Counted from the stretch's first letter, positions 36,430 through 47,019 are shown. The stretch: 64,000 nucleotides of DNA from Draconibacterium halophilum (GCF_010448835.1 NZ_CP048409.1:2736001-2800000); one strand, 5' to 3'. Notes: generated by a model from the letters alone, not told the origin. Numbers and translations: made by a program.

Positions 36430-37731
36430 ATGGCAAGTTTTAATATCGTAATGCCTAAACTGGGCGAAAGTATCCAGGAAGGCACCATTACTAAATGGTT
36501 CGTAAAAGAGGGAGATACTATTGAAGAGGACGATATGCTCTTCGAAGTAGCTACCGACAAGGTAGATTCAGAGATCCCGTCGCCTGTAGATGGCGTAATC
36601 ACTAAAATTAATTATGAGGAAGATAGCCTGGTTGCAGTAGGCGAGGTATTGGCAGTTGTAAGTCTTGATGGTGAGGTTGATGAACCCGAAGCAGAGGAGA
36701 CTGAAAGCAAAGAAGAAGCTGCCAAAGCCGACGAAGCACCTGCAAAAGCAGAAACAGCCGATACTTCGGTTGATGACAGCAGAAAGCTTTCAAACCGTTT
36801 CTATTCTCCGTTGGTAAAAACCATTGCCAAGGAAGAGAATGTTTCGTTTGATGAGTTGGAAAGCATTGAAGGATCGGGCGTTGGTGGCCGTGTTCAAAAG
36901 AAAGATATTCTGGCATACCTGGAAAACAGAGGTAGTTCTGGTGCTAAAAAGGAGAGTAAACCAGCTTCGCCAGCAGCTCCGGCGGTTGAGAAGAAAGCTG
37001 CACCTCTGGTCTCAGTTGGAGCGGGCGATACCGTTGTTGAAATGGATCGAATAAGAAAACTGATTGCTGACCACATGGTGATGTCGAAACAGGTTTCACC
37101 ACACGTAACTTCAGTTGTAGAGGCCGATGTTACCGAGCTTGTTTTATGGAGAAATAAAAACAAAGAAGCTTTTCAGAAAAGACATGGCGATAAAATTACG
37201 TTTATGCCAATATTTACTGAGGCAGTTGCTGCTGCTTTGGCCGAATTCCCAATGGTTAATTCATCGGTTGATGGCGATAAAATCATCCTGAAAAAAGATG
37301 TAAACGTTGGAATTGCTGTGGCCAAGCCCGATGGAAACTTAATCGTTCCCGTTATTAGAAATGCTGAACAGCGCAACCTGGTTGGTTTAACAAAAGAACT
37401 GAACCGATTGGCTGATGCAGCGCGTAATAATAAACTCGATCCGGCCGACATTCAGGGGGGAACATTTACCATTACCAATTTCGGATCGTTTGGAAATATA
37501 ATCGGAACACCAATTATCAACCAACCACAAGTTGCAATTCTGGCAACCGGAATTATTGAGAAGAAACCAGCTGTTTTGGAGACACCAAGCGGCGATGTAA
37601 TTGCAATCCGTCACAAAATGTACCTGTCGTTATCATACGATCACCGTATTGTTGATGGTGCACTGGGAGGAGCTTTCCTGCGTCGCATTGCTGATCATCT
37701 GGAACAATTTGATATAAACCGCGCAATATAA
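36430..37731 (+). CDS. dihydrolipoamide acyltransferase (E2) of a 2-oxoacid dehydrogenase
   Basis: 433 residues from the ATG at 36430 (an upstream in-frame start adds 12 unlike-family residues). The lipoyl domain carries the swinging arm on Lys44 (EVATDKVDSEIP). A linker rich in Ala/Glu is followed by an E1/E3-binding domain (about 115-155, FYSPLVKTIAKEENVS). The catalytic acyltransferase domain contains SYDHRIVDGALGG with the active-site His. The substrate may be branched-chain 2-oxoacids or pyruvate; it is followed by fused E1. No E3 in the window. Confidence 0.93.
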   Translation: MASFNIVMPKLGESIQEGTITKWFVKEGDTIEEDDMLFEVATDKVDSEIPSPVDGVITKINYEEDSLVAVGEVLAVVSLDGEVDEPEAEETESKEEAAKADEAPAKAETADTSVDDSRKLSNRFYSPLVKTIAKEENVSFDELESIEGSGVGGRVQKKDILAYLENRGSSGAKKESKPASPAAPAVEKKAAPLVSVGAGDTVVEMDRIRKLIADHMVMSKQVSPHVTSVVEADVTELVLWRNKNKEAFQKRHGDKITFMPIFTEAVAAALAEFPMVNSSVDGDKIILKKDVNVGIAVAKPDGNLIVPVIRNAEQRNLVGLTKELNRLADAARNNKLDPADIQGGTFTITNFGSFGNIIGTPIINQPQVAILATGIIEKKPAVLETPSGDVIAIRHKMYLSLSYDHRIVDGALGGAFLRRIADHLEQFDINRAI

Positions 37732-37737
37732 TTTATT

Positions 37738-39788
37738 ATGAAGGATTTAAAAGTACCGAAGCAATATACAATTAAGAAAACTCCGAAGGAGACATTGGAG
37801 AATTGGTACCGGTTAATGAAAATTGGCCGTGCACTCGACGAAAAAGCACCCAATTATCTGAAACAGGCCATTGGCTGGTCGTACCATGCCCCTTATGCCG
37901 GTCATGATGGAATTCAACTGGCTATCGGACAGAATTTTGAGCAAAAGAAAGACCATTTATATATGTATTATCGCGATATGCTGACTGCTCTTGCGGGTGG
38001 AATGACATCAGAAGAGATAATATTAAACGGTATTTCGAAGGCAACCGACCCATCAAGTGGTGGTCGTCACATGTCGAATCACTTGGCAAAACCCGAGTGG
38101 AATATGCACAGCGTTTCGTCGGCAACAGGAAACCATGCCCTACATGCCGTAGGTACGGGCCGCGCTATTAAATATTACGAAGAAAAAGCGGTTTCTATTA
38201 GCAGCCAGGGAGAATCGTCGGTAAGTGAAGGTTATGTTTACGAAGCTATTACCGGAGCTGATAAAGAAGAATTACCTGTAATTTTTGTTATTCAGGATAA
38301 TGGATATGGTATTTCGGTACCTAAAAAAGACCAAACGGCACAGCGAAAAGTAGCCAATAACTTCACCGGATTTAAAAACCTGCGAATTATTCACTGTAAT
38401 GGTAAAGATGTTTTCGATTCAATGAACGCCATGGCAGAAGCCAAACGCTATGCCATTGAAGAAAGCAAACCCGTAATGTTGCAGGCCAATTGTGTGCGAA
38501 TGGGATCGCATTCAAATTCTGATGATCATTTGCTTTATCGTTCAGATTCAGAACGGAATTATGTAGTTGATTACGATCCGCTTGCAAAGTTCAGAAGATT
38601 ATTAGTGCGTTACGAGCGTTTCACTGAAGAAGAATTGGAAACTATTGATGCTGAAGTAAAAGCTGAAATTAAGGCATCTCACAAAGCAGCAATGGCTGCT
38701 CCCGATCCCGATCCGGAATCAATTTTTGATCATGTATTTTCTGATCCGTATGTTTCAGAGAAATACCCGGAAGGATTGCATAAAGAAGAAGGGAAGAAAA
38801 CAAAATTTATTACAGCACTTAATGAGACTTTAAAAGCAGAATTTCGTCATAACCCGGATACGTTTATCTGGGGCAGGATATGGCCAACAAAGACAAGGGC
38901 GGTATTTTTAATGTATCGAAAGGTATGCAGGCAGAGTTTGGCGACAAACGGGTTTTTAATGCCCCAATTGCCGAAGATTTTATTTTGGGAACAGCAAACG
39001 GAATGTCGCGCTACCACGAGCGAATTCGCGTAGTAGTTGAAGGAGCAGAGTTTGCCGATTATTTCTGGCCGGCCATGGAACAGTACGTTGATACCAGTCA
39101 TGATTTATGGCGATCGAACGGTAAATTTTCACCAAACATAACTATTCGCCTGGCGTCAGGTGGTTACATTGGTGGTGGAATGTATCACTCGCAAAACATT
39201 GAAGGTTCGTTGGCAGCCATTCCCGGAGTGCGTATTGTTTATCCGTCGTTTGCTGACGATGCTGCCGGATTGTTGCGTACATCTTTACGTTCGGAAGGTT
39301 TAACCATGTTTATGGAGCCTAAAACACTTTACCAGGATCCAAAAGCAGCAACTGCTGTTCCTGACGATTTTGAAGTACCGTTTGGAAAAGCACGAGTTCG
39401 CAGAGAAGGTAGTGATCTTACCATTATTACCTATGGAAACACAACGCATTTAAGTCTTGATGCTGCCAATAAACTGGCAGAAGAAGGTGTGGCAAATATT
39501 GAAGTTATCGATCTGCGTTCACTGGTTCCGTTGGATGAAGAAACCATTCTGAATTCAATAAAGAAAACCAATAAAGTTTTGGTTGTGCATGAAGACAAAG
39601 TATTTGGTGGCTTTGGTGGCGAGTTAAGCGCGATCATCAACGAAAAAGCATTTGAATACCTTGATGCGCCTATTAAACGTATAGGTTCGCCATTTACGCC
39701 GGTTGGGTTCAATCGTATTCTTGAAAAGGCGATTTTGCCAAATACAGAGCGTATTCATGCAGCCGCAAAAGAATTAATTGAATACTAA
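37738..39788 (+). CDS. fused alpha-beta E1 of a 2-oxoacid dehydrogenase, frameshifted
   Basis: Joined frame of 682 residues. The alpha half (1 to about 350) binds thiamine diphosphate (GESSVSEGYVYEA, QDNGYGIS). The beta half (about 390-682) has the transketolase-like FADDAAGLLRTSL and HEDKVFGGFGGEL. The frames break in a run of four G (38870-38873); one added G restores FIWGQDMANKDKGG across the join. One chain carries both halves, as in Bacteroidota branched-chain 2-oxoacid dehydrogenases. Six bases after E2, so the genes are co-transcribed. The break is probably a homopolymer error. Confidence 0.9.
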
Positions 39789-39800
39789 AAAATCGAAAAA

Positions 39801-40307
39801 ATGAGTAAAACCGCAATTATATACAGTTACAATACTCAGAAATCGAAAAAAGTGGCAGAGAAAGTTATTGCTGCTTTTGGAGAGAAAGAGATTGAGGCAG
39901 TTAATGCTGAAGAGCTTAATAAAGAGGTGTTGGATAAGTATAACAATTTTATTCTCAGCGCACCAACCTGGTTCGATGGAGAATTGCCGAATTACTGGGA
40001 TGAATTTGTTCCTGATCTGGAAGAAATGGACCTCTCAAAGAAGAAGTTTGCCATTTTCGGATTAGGCGATCAAAAAGGATACGCCGAGAATTTCTGCGAT
40101 GCAATAGGCTTATTAGCCGAAATACTTGAAGAGTGTGGAGCTACAATAGTAGGGCATACTTCAACAGAAGGTTATACCTACGAATCGTCGCGGGCACAAC
40201 GAGGAGATAGTTTTGTTGGTTTGGCAATTGACCAGGAAAATCAGGCCCGCCAAACTAAGAAACGTGTTGAAAGCTGGGTAGAACAACTCAAAAAAGAGTT
40301 TAAATAA
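39801..40307 (+). CDS. fldA: flavodoxin
   Basis: 168 residues, long-chain flavodoxin. An FMN phosphate loop near YSYNTQKSKKVAEKV replaces the classical TGNT-like loop, SAPTWFDGELPNYWDEF is the first flavin-stacking loop, and GLGDQKGYAENFCDAI the second. A low-potential one-electron carrier in the cytoplasm. It lies 12 bases after E1 and likely shares its transcript; a role as electron carrier for a 2-oxoacid oxidase is possible but not shown. Followed by two hairpins. Confidence 0.92.
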   Translation: MSKTAIIYSYNTQKSKKVAEKVIAAFGEKEIEAVNAEELNKEVLDKYNNFILSAPTWFDGELPNYWDEFVPDLEEMDLSKKKFAIFGLGDQKGYAENFCDAIGLLAEILEECGATIVGHTSTEGYTYESSRAQRGDSFVGLAIDQENQARQTKKRVESWVEQLKKEFK

Positions 40308-40330
40308 ATAAGATTAATAGTTAAGATTAG

Positions 40331-40359
40331 AGAAAAACTCTTGCTATAAGGTTTTTCTA
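40331..40359 (+). terminator. hairpin after flavodoxin
   Basis: AGAAAAAC and GTTTTTCT, exact 8-bp arms. A/T-rich and weak; it precedes the main terminator by nine bases. Confidence 0.4.
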
Positions 40360-40367
40360 TTTGCATG

Positions 40368-40399
40368 AAGGCTGTCGGTATTAATCGGCAGCCTTTTTT
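40368..40399 (+). terminator. terminator of the E2-E1-flavodoxin operon
   Basis: AAGGCTGTCG and CGGCAGCCTT arms, followed by six T. Confidence 0.85.
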
Positions 40400-40722
40400 A
40401 TGTGGTACATATATGTATTCTGCGTAACATCAATGCTGTCAGGCCATTAAAATGCAATAATAGATTAATGGGTGCTCTTGGTTACATATGTATATGAAAT
40501 GAGGTTTACAAATGTTAATACATCTGTAATAAATTACTAGCTTTAGTACCGTTGGATATTTTTTGATATTTTTAGACATCAACCAGGTAGAACTAAAATA
40601 AGTTACAGAAATCGATTTGATTATTGTTAAGCAGAAATGCGTTTTTAAAAGCGCATGTTATTAACTATTTACTATATCGGTTAAATTGCAGGTTCATTAG
40701 TTTCCGGTTCGTATTAATTAAT
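40400..40722. other. intergenic region upstream of pyrG
   Basis: About 320 AT-rich bases. A hairpin ATGCG-TTTTTAAAAG-CGCAT is at about 40638-40657. I see no open frame of interest, and no element that would mark a pyrG attenuator. Confidence 0.4.
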
Positions 40723-40730
40723 TAATTTTG
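40723..40730 (+). promoter_or_regulatory. -7 box of pyrG
   Basis: TAATTTTG fits TAnnTTTG; transcription would start about 20 bases before the GTG at 40758. Confidence 0.55.
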
Positions 40731-40757
40731 TGGCTTCGAATTAAAAATAAATTTACC

Positions 40758-42361
40758 GTGCCTGAAACTAGATACATATTTGTTACCGGTGGAGTTACTT
40801 CGTCGTTGGGAAAAGGTATTTTAGCCTCGTCGCTAGCCAAGCTGCTACAATCTCGTGGTTACAATGTTACCATTCAAAAACTGGATCCGTATATTAATGT
40901 CGATCCCGGAACGCTGAACCCATATGAACACGGCGAGTGCTTTGTTACCGAAGACGGAGCCGAAACCGACCTCGATCTGGGACATTACGAGCGTTTTCTG
41001 AATACTGCAACATCGCAGGCAAACAACGTAACAACCGGAAGAATATACCAGTCGGTTATTGATAAAGAACGCCGTGGGGATTACCTTGGAAAAACTGTTC
41101 AAATTATTCCGCATATTACCGACGAAATTAAACGAAGAATTAAAATTCTCGGTTCAAAAGGTAAATACGATATTGTTATCACCGAGATTGGCGGTACAGT
41201 AGGCGATATTGAATCGTTACCTTATATTGAAGCTGTTCGTCAGTTAAAATGGGAATTGGGAAACCGGGCGATGGTTATTCACTTAACGCTTGTTCCTTAC
41301 CTGTCGGCAACGGGCGAATTAAAAACAAAACCAACACAGCACTCGGTTAAAATGTTACTTGAAACAGGTGTTCAACCCGATATTTTGGTGCTGCGTACTG
41401 AGCACGATATTGAATTGTCGGTTCGCAAAAAGGTGGCACTGTTCTGCAATGTTGGGTTAGAGTCTGTAATTCAGTCGATTAATGTGCCAACAATTTACGA
41501 TGTTCCGTTAAAAATGTTGGAAGAAAAGCTTGATATCACGGTGCTGAAAAAGCTTGATTTAACCATTAATGAAGAAATTGATCTTTCGGCCTGGAATAAT
41601 TTCCTTGCACGCCATAAAAATCCAACGCAGACTGTTGAAATTGGTTTGGTTGGAAAATATGTCGAATTACACGACGCTTACAAATCAATTGCTGAATCGC
41701 TGGTTCATGCAGGAGCTGAGAACCGGTGTAAGGTTAAAATAAACTGGATCCACTCAGAAGAGCTGAAAGATGATACTATACATGAGCAATTGAAAGGATT
41801 GAACGGAATAATTGTTGCTCCCGGATTCGGTCATCGTGGCATGAAAGGCAAAGTTCTTGCTGCAAAATATGCCCGCGAAAATAACATTACCTTCCTTGGA
41901 ATTTGCCTGGGAATGCAGGTAGCAGTAATTGAATATGCTCGTAATGTGATGAACCTGGAAAATGCAGATTCGTCGGAAATGAACCCAAAAACACCACATC
42001 CGGTTATCGACCTGATGGAACAACAAAAAGGGATTACCAATTACGGTGGAACAATGCGTTTGGGAGCCTACGAGTGTCGCATAATTGATGAGAATTCGAA
42101 GGTAAGTCAGGCTTACAACAAATTAACCGTTCACGAAAGACACCGTCATCGTTACGAATTTAACGAAATGTATCGTCAACAATATATTGATGCAGGAATG
42201 GTACCAACCGGAATTAATCCGGATACTGACCTGGTTGAAATCGTTGAAATACCTGAACACAAATGGTTCGTGGGTGTTCAATTTCATCCTGAATACAGAA
42301 GTACAGTATTAAATCCCATCCGCTGTTTATTGATTTTATTAAGAACTCATTACCTGAATAG
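40758..42361 (+). CDS. pyrG: CTP synthase, frameshifted near its end
   Basis: Joined frame of 534 residues from GTG at 40758 (PETRYIFVTGGVTSSLGKG); an earlier in-frame TTG lies inside the promoter. Makes CTP from UTP using glutamine. The synthetase part has SSLGKG and GGTVGDIESLPYIEA; the class-1 glutaminase part has LGICLGMQVA with catalytic Cys and VQFHPEY. The frame slips at CCC (42315-42317). A fourth C gives LNPHPLFIDFIKNSLPE and a stop at 42361, matching family ends, 6 bases before yidC. Since pyrG is normally essential, the break is almost certainly an error. Confidence 0.97.
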
Positions 42362-42367
42362 AAGAAA

Positions 42368-44317
42368 ATGGATAAGAAGTCGATTATTGGAATCGTTTTG
42401 ATCTTTGTGATCCTGGTTGTTTTTTCACTGGTTAACCAGCCATCGAAAGAAGAAGTTGAAGCAGCAAAGCAACGACGCGATTCCATAGCACAAGTTGAAG
42501 CTAAACAAGCACTTGAACTGCAGAAAATGCAGGAACAGCAAGAATTGCAAAACACGGCCATTAAAGCCGATACTGCCGTTCAGAACCAAATGATGCAGGA
42601 AAAAGCCGAGGAACTTGGAGTTTTTGGTGCCGCCGCTGTTGGTACTGAAGAGTTTACAACCATGGAAAATAACCAGGTAAAAATTACCTTTTCAAATAAA
42701 GGAGGTCGGATTTACTCGGTTGAGTTGAAGGATTACCAAAAATTCGATTCGTTGCCATTGATTCTTTTTGATGGTGATGAAACGCTGTTTGGTCTGAATT
42801 TCTTTGCACAGAACAGAAGTATTACCACTGATAATTTGTTCTTTGAAAAGGTGGGTGGAGCCAGAGATATTGTCATTAACGGGCCGAAAGTACCCACGGG
42901 TGATGAAGGAAAACAAAAGTTTAATGCCGAAAATCCGGGAGGAAAAGAATCGGTAACTTTTCGTTTAGAAGTAGCACCGGGGGATTTCATAGAGTACGTT
43001 TATACCCTGTCTTACAACTCGTTTATGGTTGATTTTGATGTGAATATGAAGGGCATGGACAGCTATATTTCTCGAAATCAGTCGTACCTTAACTTTAGTT
43101 GGGCTTTTGATGTGCCACGTCAGGAACACTATTCGCGATTTGGTGAAGACCGCTATACTTACATGACTTATAAGTTTTTTGAAGACGAGGTAGATAACCT
43201 GAATAAAAACAAATCGGACGAAGAGGATCTTTCAACAAGCGTTAAATGGATCGGTTTTAAGCAGTTGTTTTTTAATTCAACCATAATTGGCGACCAAGCA
43301 TTTCCAAATGCTCAAGTACAGCAAGAAAAGTACGATTACGAAAACAATCAAAATTTTCTTGGAAGATTCAGGGCTGATATTGCTGTTCCTTTTAACGGAA
43401 CCCAGAACGAAGAAATTGGCATGCAGTTTTATTTTGGACCTAACCACTATCAAACCTTAAAGCAGTATGACCTTGATATGGAGCGCCAAATTGATTTGGG
43501 GTATGCCATTGTTCGTCCGGTTAACAAATACGTTATTATTCCGATATTTAACTGGTTGCGCCGTTTTATCGATAATTTTGGTATTATCATCTTGCTTCTA
43601 ACTTTGATGATTAAAGTAGCATTGTTTCCCTTTACCTACAAATCATACATGTCGCAGGCAAAAATGCGTGCTCTAAAACCTGAAGTGGATGAGATTAATG
43701 CCAAATTTGAGGGAAAGGACAAAGCCATGGAAAAGCAACAGGCAACAATGGCACTTTATCGAAAAGCCGGCGTTAACCCAATGGGAGGTTGTTTACCAAT
43801 GGTATTACAGATGCCAATTTTGTTTGCCATGTTCTTCTTTTTCCCTACATCAATTGAGCTAAGGGGTGAAAGTTTTTTGTGGGCAAATGACTTATCGACC
43901 TATGATTCTATTGTTAGCTGGGATTTTACCATTCCGCTGATTGGAAACTTTATGGGCAACCATCTTAGTTTATTTACGATTTTAATGACAATTACAACCA
44001 TCATTTCTACGAAGTTAAGCCAATCGGCTACTACAAGCCAGGGAATGCCTGGAATGAAAACAATGATGTATATGATGCCGGTAATGTTCTTTTTCCTGCT
44101 AAATAGTTACCCGGCAGGATTGAGTTATTATTATTTCCTTGCTAACCTTATTACTATTGGTCAGACCTACCTGATTCGCTCGTTTGTTGACGATGATAAG
44201 ATTAGGGCACAACTGCAAGCCAATAAAAAGAAACCGGCTAAAAAGCAGTCCAGTTTCCAGAAGCGTTTGGAAGATATGGCGAAACAACGCGGAGTTCAAA
44301 CTCCAAAGAAAAGATAA
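42368..44317 (+). CDS. yidC: membrane protein insertase
   Basis: 649 residues. An N-terminal helix (about 5-20) and a large periplasmic beta domain (60-360) are followed by the YidC/Oxa1/Alb3 core (about 390-600) with FGIIILLLTLMIKVALFPF and the coiled cytoplasmic loop MSQAKMRALKPEVDEINAKF. Ends in a basic tail (KKKPAKKQSSFQKR) that can contact ribosomes. It inserts proteins into the inner membrane, alone or with SecYEG. Six bases after the corrected end of pyrG, so they share a transcript. Confidence 0.96.
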   Translation: MDKKSIIGIVLIFVILVVFSLVNQPSKEEVEAAKQRRDSIAQVEAKQALELQKMQEQQELQNTAIKADTAVQNQMMQEKAEELGVFGAAAVGTEEFTTMENNQVKITFSNKGGRIYSVELKDYQKFDSLPLILFDGDETLFGLNFFAQNRSITTDNLFFEKVGGARDIVINGPKVPTGDEGKQKFNAENPGGKESVTFRLEVAPGDFIEYVYTLSYNSFMVDFDVNMKGMDSYISRNQSYLNFSWAFDVPRQEHYSRFGEDRYTYMTYKFFEDEVDNLNKNKSDEEDLSTSVKWIGFKQLFFNSTIIGDQAFPNAQVQQEKYDYENNQNFLGRFRADIAVPFNGTQNEEIGMQFYFGPNHYQTLKQYDLDMERQIDLGYAIVRPVNKYVIIPIFNWLRRFIDNFGIIILLLTLMIKVALFPFTYKSYMSQAKMRALKPEVDEINAKFEGKDKAMEKQQATMALYRKAGVNPMGGCLPMVLQMPILFAMFFFFPTSIELRGESFLWANDLSTYDSIVSWDFTIPLIGNFMGNHLSLFTILMTITTIISTKLSQSATTSQGMPGMKTMMYMMPVMFFFLLNSYPAGLSYYYFLANLITIGQTYLIRSFVDDDKIRAQLQANKKKPAKKQSSFQKRLEDMAKQRGVQTPKKR

Positions 44318-44337
44318 CAAACGATTGGTATATAGAA

Positions 44338-44374
44338 AAGCCGGCTAAGAAATCTATTAGCCGGCTTTTTTTAT
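44338..44374 (+). terminator. terminator of pyrG-yidC
   Basis: AAGCCGGCT and AGCCGGCTT arms, followed by seven T. It also lies between convergent genes. Confidence 0.85.
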
Positions 44375-44410
44375 GTCAATTCGATATATATAGCTCTCCT
44401 TTTCTATCGG

Positions 44411-45049
44411 TTAAAACAGTAATCCCAGGCTTATTGAGGCCATTTTATTGTGTAAATCAGGTTCTGATTTATACACTTCAACAAAACCCATATTGTAGTT
44501 TAAACCTACTTGTAGTGCTTTCTGATTAAATACCGGAAATTCCATTCCCAACTCCAGCCCTAAACCAGCATCAAAATCTTTGGTGTCGTTGTTCATATCG
44601 AATTCAATATCATCCAGCTTTCCTTTGGCATCAAGCATGTAGCTCAGGTACGGACCAACAGCAAAGTACAATCGTTGTCCCTTTTTAAACCCGGCTTTTT
44701 CTCCCGCCGAAAATTCAGCTTTTACAGGCAGTGTTAAATATTGAAGTTTATTGGATACGTCAATATTCTCTTCAGTAAAACTTCGTCCTTTTTGTTGATA
44801 TTCCAATCCACTTTTCAGAGCAAAACCTTCGGTAATTTGATACTTTCCAATAAAACCTATCGATGGGCTAAAACGTACATCGCAATTATTGGCAAGTTCC
44901 AGTAAGTCAGACTGACAGGCAACACCTGTACCAAATTTAACGCCATAACTCATTTGGGCTTTTGATACAAATGATATACCCACTGTTAATACTCCAACCA
45001 GGAATAGAGCAAAGAGTTTTTTTCTTGAATAATTAATTTTCTGTTTCAT
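44411..45049 (-). CDS. outer-membrane beta-barrel protein (OMP_b-brl type)
   Basis: 212 residues with a signal peptide (cut near AQMSYG) after a basic start (KQKINYSRKK). Alternating hydrophobic/polar strands (YGVKFGTGVACQ, IGFIGKYQITEGFALKSGLEY, LQVGLNYNMGFVEVY) are typical of small barrel porin-like proteins of Bacteroidota. The C-terminus ends in LLF. Function unknown; monocistronic, close to a TetR gene on the same strand. Confidence 0.75.
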   Translation of the reverse strand: MKQKINYSRKKLFALFLVGVLTVGISFVSKAQMSYGVKFGTGVACQSDLLELANNCDVRFSPSIGFIGKYQITEGFALKSGLEYQQKGRSFTEENIDVSNKLQYLTLPVKAEFSAGEKAGFKKGQRLYFAVGPYLSYMLDAKGKLDDIEFDMNNDTKDFDAGLGLELGMEFPVFNQKALQVGLNYNMGFVEVYKSEPDLHNKMASISLGLLF

Positions 45050-45129
45050 CTTAATTCTGTTTTCAATTTATATTATTTTGTATAATTAGAACAATATTAT
45101 AAAATGTTCGAAATGTGAGATAAATTTTT

Positions 45130-45705
45130 TTACATACATATTCCGTAAAAGAAGATATCAATTACGTTATTGATCTTATTGACCGATTCTTCAATGGTTT
45201 TAGATTGGGTTAATAAGGGAATCTCAAACCCGATCATGCAGGTAAGAATTGCTTCACCCGTAAAGTTCGCGTCAACAGGTTTGAATTCCTTTCTATCGAT
45301 ACCTTCATTAATAATTCCGGCAATCATATCTATTTCAAAATCGCTGTAATTATTCCGGATTTTTTCAATAAATGAAAACGTTGCCAGGAAATTGTCGTTT
45401 AACGCAGTTGCCAGGTTCCCTCTTTCTACAAATCGTTTCATTCGCACGTTTACATAGCTCCTGAGCTTATCAACGGAAGTATGTGAAGCATTTATTGCAG
45501 TGTTTATCTCTGCTACCAACTGCTCTGCTTCATGTGCAACAACTGCCTCAAAAACCTCCTCTTTATTTTTGAAGTAATAATAAAGCGAACTTTTACCTTT
45601 ACCGGCAGCATAGGCAATGTCGTCCATGGTTGTCTTTTTAAACCCATAACGTTCAAAAATAATACCTGCTGCTACAATTATTTGTTGTTTTGAATTCATG
45701 CTCAT
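45130..45705 (-). CDS. TetR/AcrR-family regulator
   Basis: 191 residues using the ATG at 45705 (MSMNSKQQIIVAAG), because the TACATTTG box lies upstream of it and a longer frame to 45816 would include the promoter. N-terminal HTH TTMDDIAYAAGKGKSSLYYYFKNK (about 28-55); the C-terminal ligand pocket (60-190) is divergent, so the effector is unknown. It may control the barrel gene downstream on the same strand, as TetR genes often do. Confidence 0.88.
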   Translation of the reverse strand: MSMNSKQQIIVAAGIIFERYGFKKTTMDDIAYAAGKGKSSLYYYFKNKEEVFEAVVAHEAEQLVAEINTAINASHTSVDKLRSYVNVRMKRFVERGNLATALNDNFLATFSFIEKIRNNYSDFEIDMIAGIINEGIDRKEFKPVDANFTGEAILTCMIGFEIPLLTQSKTIEESVNKINNVIDIFFYGICM

Positions 45706-45735
45706 ACTATCTTGTCTTATTCGACGAATTTGTTC

Positions 45736-45743
45736 CAAATGTA
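45736..45743 (-). promoter_or_regulatory. -7 box of the TetR gene
   Basis: TACATTTG on the minus strand fits TAnnTTTG; it lies about 31 bases upstream of the ATG at 45705 and decides that start. Confidence 0.5.
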
Positions 45744-45874
45744 CAAGTAATTTTCTTTTTATATAAGTTATATTAGCTGATATGAGAATATTTAATCGCG
45801 AAATGCCATTTTTCACTGGCGAACTGAACCTAAATTTATTTTCGTGAAACCAAGAGCATTAATATATTGTTTTA

Positions 45875-45882
45875 TATTTTTG
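45875..45882 (+). promoter_or_regulatory. -7 box just before the DUF2490 gene
   Basis: TATTTTTG ends only five bases before the ATG at 45888, which would make the transcript nearly leaderless. It may therefore be a chance match. Confidence 0.25.
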
Positions 45883-45887
45883 AAACT

Positions 45888-46529
45888 ATGTTAAAATGGT
45901 ATTTATTATTATTGCTTTTTGTAAGCATTAACAGTTATGCACAAGAGCGCCAGTTTGTTCTTTGGAACCAAAATAGGGTTGCAATAGAACCCTGGGAAAA
46001 AATAAATATAGAAGTTTCTGAAAAAGTCCACTATTCCCCTAAATGTTCAACACTTGACGTAAAATACGGTGATATTTTTATTGGGCACCAGGTTTTAAAT
46101 TGGATGCAATATGGCGCAGGTTTTCGTATAAGCTATACTAATCTGCAAGTTGGCGATTGGTTACAGGAAAATCGTACCATGTTTTTTGTGAATTTAGGCA
46201 AGGAGCATAACAAATTTGAGTTTGATTTTTATAACCGTTTCGAATACCGGATTTACAAAGTACTTAACAACTACTTCAGGTACAGGCAGTCGTTTCGCAT
46301 GAAATTTCCGGCACTTACCAATTGGGGAATGCAATTTTATTTACAGGAAGAATCGTTTTTAAAACTAAATGGCGAAGGAACACATTTGGCTCGTCTTTAT
46401 TCGGGATTGACAGTTTTTGAAATGAAGCATGTTGAAATTAAGATATACTATGCCTTACAAAAACAAGAAGTGCTGAATAATTGGTTAACGGCTGATATTC
46501 TTGGATTAAATTTAAGTTTTGAGATTTAA
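45888..46529 (+). CDS. DUF2490-family beta-barrel protein
   Basis: 213 residues from the ATG at 45888, followed by a signal peptide (MLKWYLLLLLFVSINSYAQ); an in-frame ATG seven codons earlier is possible. Strand-rich pattern with aromatic residues (FYNRFEYRIYKVLNNYFRYRQSFRMKF, ARLYSGLTVFEMKHVEIKIYYAL) matches DUF2490 outer-membrane proteins. Function unknown. Confidence 0.75.
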   Translation: MLKWYLLLLLFVSINSYAQERQFVLWNQNRVAIEPWEKINIEVSEKVHYSPKCSTLDVKYGDIFIGHQVLNWMQYGAGFRISYTNLQVGDWLQENRTMFFVNLGKEHNKFEFDFYNRFEYRIYKVLNNYFRYRQSFRMKFPALTNWGMQFYLQEESFLKLNGEGTHLARLYSGLTVFEMKHVEIKIYYALQKQEVLNNWLTADILGLNLSFEI

Positions 46530-46602
46530 ATTCCGACTCCGTATAATTAAACTAAATGCCTGATATGCGGTCTAATATGTTGACATTTAAAATTTTAAAC
46601 AG

Positions 46603-47019
46603 ATGAAGAAATTAGCATTTTTATTGATGGTTGTTTTGTTAGGAACAACAATTGCAATGGCCCAAAACAGGGGAGGACAACGTCAGTTTAACCCGGAGGA
46701 AATGGCAAAAAGGCAAACTGAGCGGTATAAAACCGAACTAAAAATGAATGACACTCAGACTGAGAAAATGGAACAGGTTCTGCTTGCATCCTACAAAAAA
46801 ATGTCAACGATGCGTGAGGAAATGCGAGAAGATGTGGACCGCACTAAAATGCGGGAACAAATGACAGAATGGAGAGCAGAGCAGGAGAAAGAGATTAAGA
46901 AAATCCTGACTGATGAACAGTTTGTAAAGTATGAGAAATTGATGGAAGAAAGAAGGTCGAGAAGGGGGGAGGACCTGGTGGCAGATAATAGTTTTAAACG
47001 AATTATAAGTAGAGGATGA
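46603..47019 (+). CDS. secreted Spy/DUF4890-like periplasmic protein
   Basis: 138 residues: a signal peptide (MKKLAFLLMVVLLGTTIAMAQ) then a charged helical protein (FNPEEMAKRQTERYK, LKMNDTQTEKMEQV, KILTDEQFVKYEKLMEERR). The LT-D-QFVKYEKL pattern is like that of Spy/LTXXQ chaperone proteins and of DUF4890. Probably a periplasmic stress or chaperone protein. Followed by a terminator. Confidence 0.7.
   Translation: MKKLAFLLMVVLLGTTIAMAQNRGGQRQFNPEEMAKRQTERYKTELKMNDTQTEKMEQVLLASYKKMSTMREEMREDVDRTKMREQMTEWRAEQEKEIKKILTDEQFVKYEKLMEERRSRRGEDLVADNSFKRIISRG

Noticed and set aside
40728..40757. TTG start for pyrG ten codons upstream
   Set aside because: It lies within the TAATTTTG box and the extra residues do not match CTP synthases.
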